This document shows positions 35,809-49,413 of a stretch of 64,000 nucleotides of DNA, piece after piece. The stretch is taken from NCBI GenBank assembly GCA_023653785.1, contig JAMKCH010079093.1, positions 79,501-143,500 of the forward strand, read 5' to 3'. A model generated the notes under the pieces. It was not told where the DNA came from. It was given only the letters and a program-made list of their open reading frames with translations, and made no database searches. How positions within the stretch are numbered: position 1 is the first letter of the stretch; every line of letters starts with the position of its first letter. Source of the stretch: Ophioderma brevispina. Taxonomy: Eukaryota > Echinodermata > Ophiuroidea > Amphilepidida > Ophiodermatidae. Made by a program: the position numbers and the translations under genes.

Positions 35809-38489
35809 GCTACTGGGTTTGGACTCGATAAGAAGATCAGAAGCGAAAACTTGAATCAAGGAATACATGTAATACTGGCAAAAGTCATGTGCACATGTGA
35901 TGTAAGAGTTTACTTTTATTGGAAGGGTGAAAGCGTGGAGCTAAGTCCACCCCATTGCTCGTTCCTTAAGAAATGTAAAACAATGTGGCAAGTTGTTCGT
36001 AAGTCATGCAAGTAAGATGGTGCTTAAAATCACTATAAAAAGAGTGACGCAAAAACAGATTTCAAGAGATCGCTGACGAGTAGGCAGGGTTTCGAGAGGA
36101 AAGATGGACTACCCTAAGGCATTTGACTGCATCAGCCTTGCTCACATATGATAAATAATAATGAAGATGGGATTTCCTGGTCATCTTATGGATTGACGGA
36201 TAGGGTAGATATATCTAGTCATAAATAGTAGTGGTTTAAGATCGGAAGTTCAGCTATGAAAAGGTTGCATACACTGTTAGAAATTTACATCTACCGCTAG
36301 TAAAATGATTGTAATTTTACAAGGCTTCGTTAGAATGTTACAGCTATTAAAAATGAAACATTTGCACATATTAACATTTGCTTCATTCCATGAAAAGCTA
36401 CTTATCCACTTGCATGCAAAACTGTTTTTTTTCTAGAGAAACGTAGCTCCGGTACATTTTATTTTTATCAACTGCAAATAATTTCCAACGTTGTGAATTC
36501 TTAAGAGAAATTGTGAACAAAATGGTGTTGGAAATAGTTAAACCCACTCTTTCGCTTAATGCTCTTTTCTCTTGCTGCAAGCAGAGTCACAAAAGAAAAT
36601 ATCATACTCGCAAAGCACAAATATACAACACGCACATCACAAGCAACGTACTATAAAAAGTGACGGATACAGGTTCTTTAAAGGTAGAAAAAGGGTTAAG
36701 GTCAGTTGTATACTAGTTGAGAATCAGCATGCATTTAATTTCTGAAATTCAATGCTAGAATTGCAACCACTCTCCGCAGATAAGAGACGGAAAAAAATCA
36801 TGGAAAAGGCCAGGTGATCCCTTGATTGTCTGACAATGTCATTTCAACTGATATGTGTTTGAGATTACTGTCCCAGATGATGGACAAGGAATGTCATAAG
36901 GAAAATCACCGAAGGCCAAAATAATGAACAAACACAAAGCTTTACAAGGATTGTAAGCGTCCGTAGTTCCCGAAATGCACATGTGTTTGGCGGGGTTTTC
37001 TTTTTACATTGAGAGTTGAAACTTGATGAATTTGATGGGAATGCAACATTAAGGTTCAAGATGTATCTGCTCTCTTATGGAAATGTGATATCGTAGTTAG
37101 AATTCAGGTATTTTCAACCGGGACTAAAGGGGGACGCCTTTAAGCCCTTGAAAGCACCATAGAATACAATCGGCAAAGATGATTTATGCCATATCTTATC
37201 TGTAGGTTACAGCACAGAAAACAATTAACATATAAAAGGTAGCAGCCCTGTGCCTCCTTTGAACACATTGTCCAACACAGAGGTTGTACAATATATATTT
37301 TTATAGGTTCTTGGGAAAGGAAATAATGTTATCATAAGTTAGTGACGTTTCAGTGAGCAAACCAAAATGGCCGAGAGAAAGCATATAGTTCTATCAATGG
37401 ATAATCATTGTAGTCTTAGCGACAAACCGAAGCTATTCGGGCGTTTTAAAATTTAAAATAAATAAGCGGGTATTCAATTAGCAGGCAATCTCGTGTGGGA
37501 ATTTATTTGACAATAGATTGATCGACCGTTTCAATATAATACAATAAAGATTGGTAGAGTGCAAATTAAATGCAATCACGGTACCTTGAAGAAAACATTA
37601 CATTAAGAAGAAAAAAAATCAATTCACTCAAGAATAGAAAATGATCCTAGATGACGTCTCAACTCAAACTTGAGTAAGGCTTAAGGTACAGATGTGTAGG
37701 TAATTCGTTGAATTGAATATAATATTTACATGAGAAGCTAAAAGTTTGCCTAACAGTTACGTTTGTGAAATGCATATGAGATTCATGGTAATATTAAGGT
37801 GTCTTACCAGACAACGACATATGATGGAAAACAATTTCCATTTGGACTAAACAATACAATCAGGTAACCACCCAGCAATCAATGATAGGAGGGAAACATA
37901 GGGAGAAATTATAAGTTGTCCTTCGAATCAATAACAAACCATAGGGGGCTCGTATACCGTTAATAAAGAAAAAGAAACAACGATCACCTGAGACTTCGCT
38001 CCTGCCCAGAAACTAATTAGTGGCGGTAAGTCACACACAATCAGTATGATATTACGGCGTTTGTTCTGTCTCTACTGCGGAGTACCACTTGACCTAAGAA
38101 TTGTGTTATATGTACTTTGTCTCTTCTAAGGAACACGCACAAGTAGATTACAAGTATCTTGGGTCTCTACTTGGCGACAAAAGTGATACTGTGTGGACAT
38201 TAGATATAATGCAAGCGGGTTAAAAACACCTTTACTTTCCGCCGTTGGTTGAGGCTCTGTTGGGATGCTGATAAGTTGGAGTGGTTTCAGTGAAGACGTG
38301 GGTGCACTGTGCCATTATTTGTTTCAGCATCCTACGATCTCTGTTTTTATTTTAGTGATAATTAGCAGGATAGGTTAAACTGGTTAATTAGGTCTAATTA
38401 ATAGCCTAAAATAAAAAAAAATGGATTACCCCGAAAATCATGGAGTATTTATGTGGTCAAGGATTAATTAAGGCCTTTAAAATAATAAA

Positions 38490-38665
38490 CCAACACACAC
38501 ACAATACACACGCACAAACACACATACCTTACATAATATTAGAACATACATAAGTGCATACATATACATAACATTCACAACATACCAGTCATACAGACAT
38601 AGAATACATAAACCCATAAACACATACATACATACACACGTACGTACGTACGTAACACACAACGT
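38490..38665. repeat. CA/CATA/CGTA microsatellite (unit 1)
   Basis: CA-, CATA- and CGTA-rich simple sequence, including CATACATACATACACACG and a run of CGTA. It corresponds to the longer CATA run at 49414-49476 in unit 2. Confidence 0.75.
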
Positions 38666-40983
38666 TAAAATCAGTGAAAAAAATAGCACCATAACAACGA
38701 ACAAAATAGCGGACACCACCACATATAAAGCAAGTACAACTGTTATCTTATACCTATTTACTAAACGGTAATCATCACACACAGTTCCTCTCAAATAATC
38801 CAGATTTATAATTTTAAAACATTATACATACGCGAAGTGGAAATATTAAATTTTATTCTAATGCAAACGTTGTTGCTGAGTAGGAAAACAACTTCTTTTA
38901 ATTTCTTTAATCAAAGCACAGGTTAAGAACGATTTCAATTTGCTAAATTATCGGTTCAATCTAGCTGCAGTGTTCTGAGTTTGTTGAATTGCACGGTTTG
39001 CAAATAAAATGCTTAACAGCCATATTTGGCCATCCTACAAGCTGTATCGCCCTAAATATTTATGTCATCAAGAACGCCTTGGTTTTCAAAATGGCTGAGA
39101 AGCTTTCTTGTTTAATAGTTCTTGGGAAGAGACTTCGTGGGGAAAATATTTTTTAAGGTTAAGACATCAACAAGTATCATCAAACCATAAAACTGAATGC
39201 GCCATATGAAGTGATCTGGAACGGTATTCGAATACTCTTTGCCGAACTCCATAAAAAAGGGTTTTGTAGCGTAACACGACCAACGACATCACAATTGCCG
39301 GTTCCCTCTTAAAGACATTTTAAGGTACAATTCCAAGTTACCAGGTTGTTAAAGGGGGAGGGTCCGATTTAAATATTAAAATGTTTTTGATTGGATGATC
39401 TTGACCTATAAGCCCCACCTTGTATAAAGCGTCGCGCCGATATTCCAATGCGTTTTGATGTGAAAGATACAAACGTGATATCCCCGGGTACAAGGGAAAA
39501 ATCCACTGAGTGACGCGACCCGCCCCCCCCTCCCAACATTAATTGATAAATTAAAAAACTATATGACCATCGTTTTGTGAGCATTCAAACATTAGTTCCG
39601 AATGTTTTAATTATACCAAAACTATGGTTTTAATTTTACACAGGGCCTAAATATTTCATTGAGGGTTATTACCGTGCCATGTCACAATTTGGAAATTCAA
39701 CACAAATTAAACGAGTGTGACCCGATGAACAAGTTCGTATTCCCGCTTTACTCCATCAAAATTTTAATTTTGGTATCATGAGAAAGTTCATGTTTTTATC
39801 ATTACCAGTGAAATTTAAGACCCAGGAAATGTTTTACTTTTAATGTTATGAAAAAAAACATCTACAAATGTGATCGACCACATTTTGGTGTTTTTGGTGA
39901 TACACTTCGATATGAAAAATCAGATCTACAAACGTTTAACTTCTAACCTTGGCAATAGAAAAATGCCCACGTTTTGTTGTCGCAAAACACACCTACGAAT
40001 TCGGCACCTTATGGAATCAACCGCATGCTCAAACATTAAAGGTTGCCGAATTCATAAAAGTGTCCGCGTATGGGCGTAACCTTATGGCAACACCGGAGGT
40101 AAAGTAATCTTGAATATATTAATTACAAGGTTACCAACAACATGAAAGTAAGTTGACTGGATTGCGGATTAGGACACCTGCTTGAACCTTTTATTCGCAG
40201 TCAATCGTTAAAAAAACGGGCACCCTCTACAGGCTTAGTCAGTGGTATCACAATCATGATTAAAAAAAAGCGGGTCGGTGATCGACCCGATAGCTGGTCG
40301 GAACCGTCGAAAATTGCTTTTCTAATTTGTAAACTTTGTTGTAAAAGGTCAATTTTTGCTCGTTTTGCTCACACTTTTAACAGAAATATATTACATTGGT
40401 GCCCTTTTTCTTATAGCTCCGCTTCTGTTGTTAGTCTAAGGACCTGTATCGGGCGTTAGTGGCCCGGCGGGACAGCCTTCATCCCCACACCCCTTGGAAA
40501 TGTTGTTTGTAACGCCACTACTTTTTATGACAAAGTGACTTGAACCGATCAAAGTAACTATCAGCAAGGTACACAGTATGCTTTAACATGCCAGTAATTT
40601 GAACACAATTAACCGCCCGCCAGGCAAAATCAGCCACTCTGTATCCATACAGAGCGGTTGTTGACCATATATAGAGTACTTCTTGTCTAACATCTATCGC
40701 ATTTGTTTGGAAAATGCTCTCTTCGTCGTTACTTTAGATTTTTAAGCACGTCGAGTTTCAATTCAAATTCGTTATTGTCTATCTCCGCTGCTAATAATGC
40801 ACATAATAAACTCTTCATGCATCAATCTCTTATTTAAAAAAATACCATGTTACACTTCGACAACTTTGAAGATTTTAAGAACACATTTGTAACGTTAGCA
40901 TGTATTTCTTCTGTTTATGCATAGTGTTTGTTTTCCCTATGATATACGGGGATAACGACATGGAGAAGAGGTGAGAGGAAAGT

Positions 40984-41032
40984 GAGTGAGAGAGAGGAGA
41001 GAGAGAGAGGAAGAGAGAAGAGAGAGAGAGGG
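40984..41032. repeat. (GA)n simple repeat (unit 1)
   Basis: An interrupted GAGAGAGAGG run. The counterpart in unit 2 lies at 51805-51885. Confidence 0.85.
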
Positions 41033-41480
41033 CATTGGCTATTCCATAAATTATCTACACCTCACAAAAATTGACAGTGGGAATTCCCACATTTCTCCCA
41101 AAATCGAAAAAGTGCATTGGAATTCCCACACCACAATTAAATTCGTAAAAAGCATATCCAATATTCCAATTGTGTTACTTTAACAGATGCACTGAATAGA
41201 TTGAGTATTTGAATATAGCTAACCAAAGATGACTCTGGGAATTACTTTTACTAATCCAATGAAAAAAAAATCCATTTCTTTGGGGTGCTTTCCCCTTTCG
41301 TTCTCGTTGGACACAAACACCCAAAGAGGACATGATGAACAAACACTATGGAAATTCCCACGGGAATTCCTACAAAAATAAAAAACAGCTTGGGTATTCC
41401 CAGAGTAATTTTTAATGTTGACATTGTCATCTTTGGGGTGTGTGGATAATTACTGGAATAACCCATTATAATCACATTCC
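41033..41480. repeat. Imperfect inverted repeat with GGGAATTCCCA palindromes
   Basis: TTGGCTATTCCATAAATTAT near 41034 pairs with the complement of ATAATTACTGGAATAACCCA near 41447, and the region between has several GGAATTCCC palindromes. Unit 2 keeps a shortened version (51888-52030), so one unit has lost or gained about 300 bp. Confidence 0.65.
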
Positions 41481-42440
41481 TACTTTCCCAAATAACATAT
41501 AATTTGCCTATAAGTTTATATTATACAGCACTCCACTTTCGTGAGAAATCAACTGTTAAAAGTGAAGAAATGTCATCTGAAGAATAAGGGAGAGGTAAAT
41601 TTCTCCTGTCTATTCTTCCCTATGTAGCAAACCGTGTACCCTTTAAGATATTTCCACTGATGTTTTCAAGAACCTTAATCATTGCAAATGCTTTCTATCG
41701 CGCTGCACTAAGGTGTACTGAAAATTTCAAAGATTCATTCGGAGTGCGGAAATAAGATTAATGAACCAAAAACAGTACTTTGACAACCCTTCTACAGAAT
41801 ACACTCTCAGTCCATTTAAAATAGAAATACGCTTCTGATTACTAAAAACTTCTTCTCGCTCAGTAAAATGAACAAAACTCTCCACATTCGCCAGCGGTTG
41901 GTCCTAAAAATTCCGACTGTATCCTTTAAACTATGAAAAACCATCTTCAAATTTTCGTCTTCACACTTCGTAAACGGGATCCTCATTTACGACGCTATTA
42001 TCTGTTGCTCTTCTAATACCTTCAGATAAATGGAACTTTTTTGAAATGTTTATTGTGTATTGCCACGTACTACAAATTGATACTTCCAGGTATATTGATC
42101 CCTATTTCATTGTTCAATAGGAAAAAGCACTGCTTTCATTGACATGGAGGGGCAGTAAAGTTGCTGCCATAACCCTTTTGACCAATAGCCATCACGTGAC
42201 GGTTTTCAAGAACTTATTTGTGCCTTGAGTAGAGACGCACGTCACGCTGCGGATACCTTAATCTTGTCTGAGAAATTCTTGCAGTGACTGTAGGAATGAC
42301 AAACACCGCTTAGGACGTTTTGCTGTGCACTTTTACGGGACAAAAATGGGATTTGTGCATGCTAAATATACACAATTAAAGTTACATAATATACTTTCAT
42401 TGTTCTTTCAAATTGGGTGGAAAAGTCTGCATTGGTGACG

Positions 42441-42732
42441 CTCATTGGATCTCTAATCCTTCTCAAGCTTTTTTAGACATACTATTTACTTTTTACACTC
42501 TTCAAAATACCTCGTTACGAGGTTTCTGGTCAGAAATTTGACCAGAACATAGTCAAGTTCCTGGTCAAGTTAAGACTCCGGTCAAATCTGCAATTTTTTC
42601 CAGTCAAATCTGATTAGAAAACTCAAAAGGTCATATTTTATTCGGTATCTAGTCAAAATTGACGAGGTATTTTTAAGAAAGTAAATAATAGTATGTCTAA
42701 AAAGCTTCAGAAGGATAAGAAATCTAATGGGG
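42441..42732. repeat. Inverted repeat complete only in unit 2
   Basis: CATTGGATCTCTAATCCTTC and TAGACATACTATTTACTTT at the left pair with AAAGTAAATAATAGTATGTC and AAGGATAAGAAATCTAATG at the right, around about 150 bp containing GGTCAAATCTG-type repeats. Unit 1 has only the left arm (32757-32815). Confidence 0.8.
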
Positions 42733-44661
42733 AAACCTTGTTTATTTCCCCCCCCCCCAAAAAAAAAACATGAACTGATTGAAACTACTTTCTTTAGCAT
42801 AAAATGAAATATTTCACTAATTGTAAGTGTTCCTCCTTCAGTTTTTCAAAAAACAATAACGTGTTTAAAGCGATTTTTTTCACAGGTTTTTTTTTGAAAA
42901 AAATAAGTTGCCGCAAGATTTCTTCGCAACAAATAGCGCCTCAAAACGACAGCGCGCGAGAGTTTTAAGACACTCTTTTTTATTCTACACAAATCCGGAC
43001 AATGAGTATGGTTTTCTCAGCTGAAAAGTAAAAGACCAATTAATACAAATGAGAACAAAGCATCTATGCTGGTTTCATTCAAATATTACCATAAAAATAA
43101 AACTTTTTGTTGAAAACTGGTATATTTAAAAATACTCTGTTTACATTTTTTGTTTTGTTTTTCGGTTTCCAGGTATTTTGCATAAACGTATAGATAATAA
43201 CATAAGTTAATCATATTTTCAATAAAATTACAATACCGAGTATTTTACAAGCGAGCCTTCTAGTTCAGGTTTTATTGTAAAACCAAGTGCCTCTAGTTGA
43301 AACTCGCTTTGATTTGTTCAATGTTATTCTGAGTGACTCGAGTCATCTGGCCATGTGATGGCTACAAACTGTGTTTGATGAGTTCTTACTCGTCGAGCAG
43401 GTGGTGTTACTGAGTGACAACAGCCGGGAGGTTTTTCTGCCAAAAAATGTTTGGGCTCTGACACCGATATTGTCCACAGATTTCCGTTTTTAGGTCAATC
43501 CGTTGAACACCTACTCGACAAATTGCGTGTCAGTAACACGGAAATCCTGATGCCATGTCTCCGACACCGTGTAAGCCTCTTAAGAGCTCTTAAAATGATT
43601 TTGAAGGGTAACAGACTGGCGAAAAATAAAATGGGTGTAAATTTAATGAAGCACCTGGCACTGGAAACATATAATCGATTTACTAGTTACTTTCGTTTAT
43701 AATCAATATAATGAATGTTCGCATTTTATCCGTATGGAAGAGCTAGCCCATTTTAAAATAACACAAGGATTTTCGGTCTGTATACCTTTGTAATGTAAGT
43801 ACCTTGCATTGGAACAACGGATGACTGGTGAAAATTTAATTGACACACATTTATATCTGAATCATTTATTTATGTACAGATTTTTTAAAAAAACCTAGAT
43901 TATCTATTGCACTTGATAAACAGGAATGACCCAATAAAATTCTTTACAAAATGCTAACTATGTAAGATTTCCGGCGGGTACAATCTTCAAACAATGATTA
44001 CTTTAGATAGGGAGACATGCGACTAGGCTTTCTTGCCCGTCTTCTTACACATCTTGTCTCCTTTTAGTATTTTTTCATCAGCAGTGCTGACATGATATAT
44101 TAATTTGTTTCTCATTTTTTTTATCGGGGATACCTGCAGCGTATGAAAAACGTTATCAAGTTTTAACAGGTTAAAATTACCAAAGCATATACTTGCCCTA
44201 AAACTTTTTGAAAAGCTGTTGCCATGTTTATTTAATTATGATATCATTTATACTGCATATGACATATTGGGACGTTTCAATTACTTACATCGCCTCAACC
44301 TATAATAGAGTTTTTTTTTTTCAAACAATAGTGAGAATTTCCTCAGCAAGTGTTGACGGCAAGTACAAGACTAAGAAGAAAGATGGAAAATATAGAAATC
44401 TTCAAAAGAATTATTGCAATCTTTGTATTTGAATTTTACAAGCTTGCCCACAAAGTAAATGAACATCTTGCTTCTTCAATTTGATCATCTAAAAATTGTT
44501 GTGATAATAATAAAAACATTTAAAAAAATAAGACAAGCAATAAGAAAACACCTCCCTAACAAATCTCAAAGCGCTGTGCAAACAATGAAAAAAAATAACA
44601 TCCACAAAATATAAAATGCATAGTATAAAGATCTTCTTAGTGTGTCCAAACACAGTGGTTC

Positions 44662-45380
44662 TCAAATATGATCCAACCAGAGATGGGTATAACGTCTGGC
44701 TGCTTCACTGAATTCCGCAAAGTCCTTGTCTGTGCATTGTTGCTCCAACAGTGGGCAGATCAAGAGATGTTCCATTGTCTGTTGTGCTGTTCCACAACCA
44801 CAGATAGTGTCCTGATCTGCTGTCAGGTAGCCCCAATTCTGCAAGAAAATCTTATATCGGCCGGTTTTGGTTCTCAATTTGTTGAGTGTTGAGACATCGC
44901 CATTCAGCCCATGAGGAATCAGCTCCAGGTTAAAGATGCTTACCATGTTCAATACCAATAGACGTTACTTGGTTGATAGCAAGTCTTTTTTTCCACAATG
45001 CGACTCTCGTAAACTCCTTAGAGACTGATTCAAGATGTCGGACTTTGCTTAAGAAACTCTCTCTGGATTTAAGGCGATTGGCAGCAGGTCTCTGTCCTGA
45101 CATAGGGTGCTTCACATTAGATACTTGGCAGCTACGCTCTTTCATGCTCGCTACACTACGACGGATGTCTGTTAGAGCAATTCCTGCTAGGATGTAAAAG
45201 TTCCCCGTTGGTGTTTGACGAATAAATCTTGTGATAAGCCGGTAGGAGGCATTTAATGCTCAATCAAGCCTCTTGGCATTGGTTGATCTTTCCCATACAG
45301 GGCAAGCATACTCTGCACATGAATAGCACAGGGCAAGTGCCGTCGATCGGGCTATACTTTGAAATTTGTTATGACGCTCC
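44662..45380 (-). pseudogene. LINE reverse-transcriptase 3' fragment, minus arm (unit 2)
   Basis: Best-preserved copy. Frames at 45145-44930 and 44958-44662 give MSGQRPAANRLKSRESFL, LNKLRTKTGRYKIFLQNWGYL and CGCGTAQQTMEHLLICPLLEQQC, a Cys/His arrangement usual at the end of invertebrate LINE polyproteins. It begins inside the element (further coding traces upstream to about 45380) and has frame breaks, so it is a relic. The orientation is opposite to the fragment that begins at about 45560. Confidence 0.83.
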
Positions 45381-45559
45381 CCTGTAATGGGATTACAAAA
45401 AGCAGAAAAAATGCAGCTTACTTCGCCATACATATACAATTAGTCATGGCCGGCTTAATGTCAGCTTAAAGTAACCTGGTCTGGAACAGGCCTGGAACAC
45501 TGCGTTAACCCTGTCTACTTAGAAGTTACCTTGGAACGCACTCTCTCTTATAATACCAA

Positions 45560-46020
45560 CATTAAGAAGGCAAAGAGTAAAGTATGTTCACGCAATAACA
45601 TCTTTAACAAACTCACTGGCACAAGATGGGTGCTCGCTCACATAGCCTGAGATCGACGGCACTAGCCATGTGATACTCATGTGCAGAGTATGTCTGCCCA
45701 GTATGAAAAAGATCAACCCATGACAATGAGCTTTAAATGCCTCCTGATTATCACAGGATGCCTTCGTCCAGCACCGACTTATACATCATAGCAGGAATTA
45801 CCCCACCAAACAAACTTCAAAGTGTATCGAGCATGTATGAACGTAGCTGGGGCTAACTTGAAGCAGATCAGGATTCTGTTTGTGGCTGTGGAACAGTACC
45901 ATAGACAATGGAACATCTCTTGGTCTGTCCACTATTGGAGCAACCATGCACAGACAAGGACCTTGTCGAATGCAATGAAGCAGCCAGACGTTGTACTCGT
46001 CTCTGGCTAATTAAGAGCAT
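45560..46020 (+). pseudogene. LINE reverse-transcriptase 3' fragment, plus arm (unit 2)
   Basis: Broken frames include NKLTGTRWVLAH, a PAPTYTS-like stretch and VCGCGTVP followed by TMEHLLVCPLLEQPCTDKD in shifted frames. It is the inverse partner of the minus arm, with a loop of about 180 bp. Relative to unit 1 this pair keeps several hundred more bases around the centre. Confidence 0.78.
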
Positions 46021-48599
46021 ATTTGAGCACTCCTGTGTTTGGACTCGATAAGAAGAAGATCAGAAGCGAAAACTTGAATCACCTGGAATACATGGAATAC
46101 GGGCAAAGGTCATGTGTAAATTTGATGTAAGGATTTTGCACATTCTATTGGAAGGGTGAAGGCGCGGAGCTAAATAAACCATATTATTGTTCGCTCCTTA
46201 AAAAAAATCTAAAGAATATGGCAAATTGCTCGTAAGTCATACAAGTAAGACGGTGCTTAAAATCACTATAAAAAGAGTGACGCAAAAACAGATTTCAAGA
46301 GATCCCTGACGAGTGGGCAGGGTTTCGAGAGCAAAGATGGACTACCATAAGGCATGTGACTGCATCAGCCTTGCTCACATATGATAAATAATAATGAAGA
46401 TGGGATTTCCTGGTCATCTTATGGATTGACGGAGAGGGTAGGTATATGTAGTCATAAATAGTAGTGGCGGAAGTTCAGCTATGAAAAGGTTGCATACACT
46501 GTTAGAAATTTACATCTACCGCTAGTAAAATGATTGTAATTTTACAAGGCTGCGTTAGAATGTTACAGCTATTAAAAATGAAACATTTGTACATATTAAG
46601 AGTTGCTTCATTTCATGAAAAGTTGCATGCAAAACTGGGTTTTCTCTAAAGAAACTTAGCTCCGGTACATTTTATCAACTGCAAATAATTTCCAACATTG
46701 GAAACAAATGGTGTTGAAAATAGTTAAACCCACTCTTTCGCTTAACGCTCTTTTCTCTTGCTGCAAGCAGAGTCACAAAAGAAAATATCATACTCGCAAA
46801 GCACAAATATACAACACGCACATCACAAGCAACGTACTATAAAAACTGACGGATACGGGTTCTTTAAAGGTAGAAAAAAGGTTAAGGTCAGTTTTATACT
46901 GGTTGAGAATCAGCATGCATTTTATTTCTGAAATTCAATCCTAGAATTGCAACCACTCTCCGCAGATAGGTATAAACGGATCATGGAAAAGGCCAGGTGA
47001 TCCCTTGATTGTCTGGCAATGTCATTTCACTGATATGTGTTTGCGATTTCTGTCCCAGATGATGACAAGGATGTCATAAGGAAACCCACCAAAGGCCAAA
47101 TAAATGAAACGCAGGAAAGCTTTCAAGGCTTGTTGAGCGTCCTTATGTTTCCTGAAATGCACATATGTTGGCAGGGTTTTCTTTTTACAATGCGAGTCTG
47201 AAACATGAATTTGATGAATTGCATTAAGGTCAAGCTGCTATCTTATGGAAGTGTGCTATCGTAGTTAGAATTCATGTATTTTCAACCAGGACTCAAAGGG
47301 ATACACCTTTTAAGGCCTTGAAAGCACCATAAAATACATTCGGCAAAGTTGGTTTATGCCATATCGTATCTGTAGGTTACAGCTCAGAAACAGTTAACAA
47401 CATAAAAGTAGCAGCCCTGTGAGTACATCATTGTCAACACATTGTCCACATAGAGGTTGTACTAATATATTTTTTTCTTATTTTCTTGGGAAATAATGTC
47501 CATCATAAGTTAGTACGTTTCAGTGAGCAAACAAATCGCCTCGAGAACAGCATAGTTGTATCAATTGTAATCATTGTAGTCTTAGCGAACGAAGCTGTCG
47601 GTGTTTTTAAAATTTCAAAATAAATCAGGGGGTAATTCAATTAGCAGGTAAATCTCGTGGAATTTATTTGACAATAGATTGATCGACCGTTTCAATATAA
47701 TTAAATAAAGATTGGTAGAGTGCAAATGAAAATGCAATCACGGTACCTTGCAGAAAATTCGTAAGAAAAAAATCAATCACTCAAGAAATAGAAAATGATC
47801 CTAGATGACGTCTCAACTTGAGTAAGGCTTAAGGTACAGATGTGTATGTAATTCTTTGGAATTGCATATTATAATTATTTGCATGAGAAAGCTAAAATGT
47901 TCTGCTAACCAGTTACGTTTTGTGAATGGATATGAGATTCATGGTAATATTAAGGTGTCTTACCAGACAACGACAAATGATGGAAAATCAATGATAGGAA
48001 GGGAACATACGGGAGAAATTATAAGATGTCCTTCGAATCAATAACAAACCATAGGGGGGCTCGTAATACCAGTTAAAGAAAAGAAACAAGCGTTCACCTG
48101 AGACTCCGCACCTGCCCAGAAACTAATTTAGTGGCGGTAATTCACACACAACCGTCTGAATATTAAGGGTTGTTCTGTCTCTGCTGAGGAGTACACTTGA
48201 CCTAAGACTTGTTATATGTACTTTGTCTCTTCTAAAGACACGCACAAGTAGATAACAAGTGTCTTGGGTCTCTACTTGGCGACAAAAGTGATACTGTGTG
48301 ACATTAGATATAATGAAGAGGGTTAAAAACACCTTTACTTTCTGCCCGTTGTTGAGGCTCTCTGGATTCTGATAAGGGTGTGTGGGTTTCAGTGAAGAAG
48401 TGGGGTGTACTGGTGCCATTCATTTGTTCAGCATCCTCACGATCTCTGTTTTATTTACTTGATAATTAGCAGGATAGGTTAAACTGGTTAATTAGGTCTA
48501 ATTAATAGCCTAAAATAAAAAAAAATGGATTACGGATACATCATGGATTATTTATGTGATCAAGGATTAATTAAGGCCTTTTTTATTTGATTAGATAAC

Positions 48600-48890
48600 T
48601 GTCTAGCGCCGCAGGCCAATAAATTTACTAATCTAATATTTTACTAATCTAATATTTTTTTATATATAACTCGGTTGCGTCGCAGACCGATAGCCCCTTA
48701 AAGAGGGCAGGGCTTGAAGAAGGAGGGAAATTATGGGGTAAAAATTTTAACAAGGTTGCGCCGCAGGCCTATAAAGTCGCTTAGCTAACTGTTTGCGCCG
48801 CAGGCCTATAAAGATCGCTTAGCCAACTAGATTGCGCCGCAGGCCTATAAAGATCGCTTAGCCAACTATTTTGCGCCGCAGGCCTAGTAA
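48600..48890. repeat. Tandem array with TTGCGCCGCAGGCC core
   Basis: Four close units start at 48756, 48793, 48832 and 48871 (periods 37, 39, 39), of the form TTGCGCCGCAGGCCTATAAA + GATCGCTTAGCCAACTA. Two diverged units lie upstream near 48602 and 48674. The GC-rich core stands out in AT-rich surroundings. Both parts of the unit repeat, so this is a minisatellite, not a CRISPR array. Confidence 0.88.
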
Positions 48891-48909
48891 TTCTCTTTTC
48901 TACTTTTTT

Positions 48910-49234
48910 ACGGAATAAACCTCAATACTATATTACGGTTTATTCCGTTATAGATGACCTTGAAATGTGAGTAATCCTCTTTTTTGCTGTTTTACGGAAT
49001 AAACCTCAATACTAGATTACGGTTTATTCCGTTATAGATGACCTTGAAATATGAATAATCCTCTTTTCTACTCTCTTACGGAATAAATCTCAATACTAGA
49101 TTACGGTTTATTCCGTTATAGATGACCTTCAAATTTTTAGAAATGTGAGGACCTTTTCAGAGTCCTCACATTTTTTCACTTTTTCTACTCTCTTACGGAA
49201 TAAATCTCAATACTAGATTACGGTTTATTCCGTA
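48910..49234. repeat. Four tandem copies of an ACGGAATAAA...TTTATTCCGT palindrome
   Basis: Cores at 48910-48949, 48994-49033, 49078-49117 and 49195-49234, spaced 84, 84 and 117 bp. Each can fold into a stem of about 12 bp. Linkers share TAGATGACCTTGAAATGTGA. The same GGTTTATTCCGT string occurs in the foldback element at 57081-57485. Confidence 0.9.
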
Positions 49235-49413
49235 AATGACCTTGAAATGTGAGGACATTTTAAAAATCGGTATAGGAGTTTCTAATTGTATAGAGCTATC
49301 ATCTAAAAAGTGAAACAATGTGAGGACTCTAAAAAGGTCCTCACATTTCTAAAAATGTCCTCTAATAGATAGAAATTTCTCTAAAAATGTCCTCTAATAG
49401 ATAGGTTCTTAAC

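Larger units (their letters stand above)
32648..42328. repeat. Large direct tandem duplication, unit 1 (about 9.7 kb)
   Basis: From CACTTTTACGGGACAAAAAT to the same motif at 42329. Its contents recur in order in unit 2: an AT-rich start, a 33.4-33.9 kb stretch with a conserved open frame, a LINE inverted pair, a long AT-rich block, a CA-rich microsatellite, a stretch with many single-base indels, and a GA run followed by GGGAATTCCCA palindromes. I recognise no host gene. It carries about 300 bp near 41180-41480 that unit 2 lacks. Confidence 0.92.

Noticed and set aside
48756..48890. CRISPR array
   Set aside because: The spacing is regular at 37-39 bp, but the intervening sequences repeat as well and there are no cas genes. 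The setting is a eukaryotic genome.
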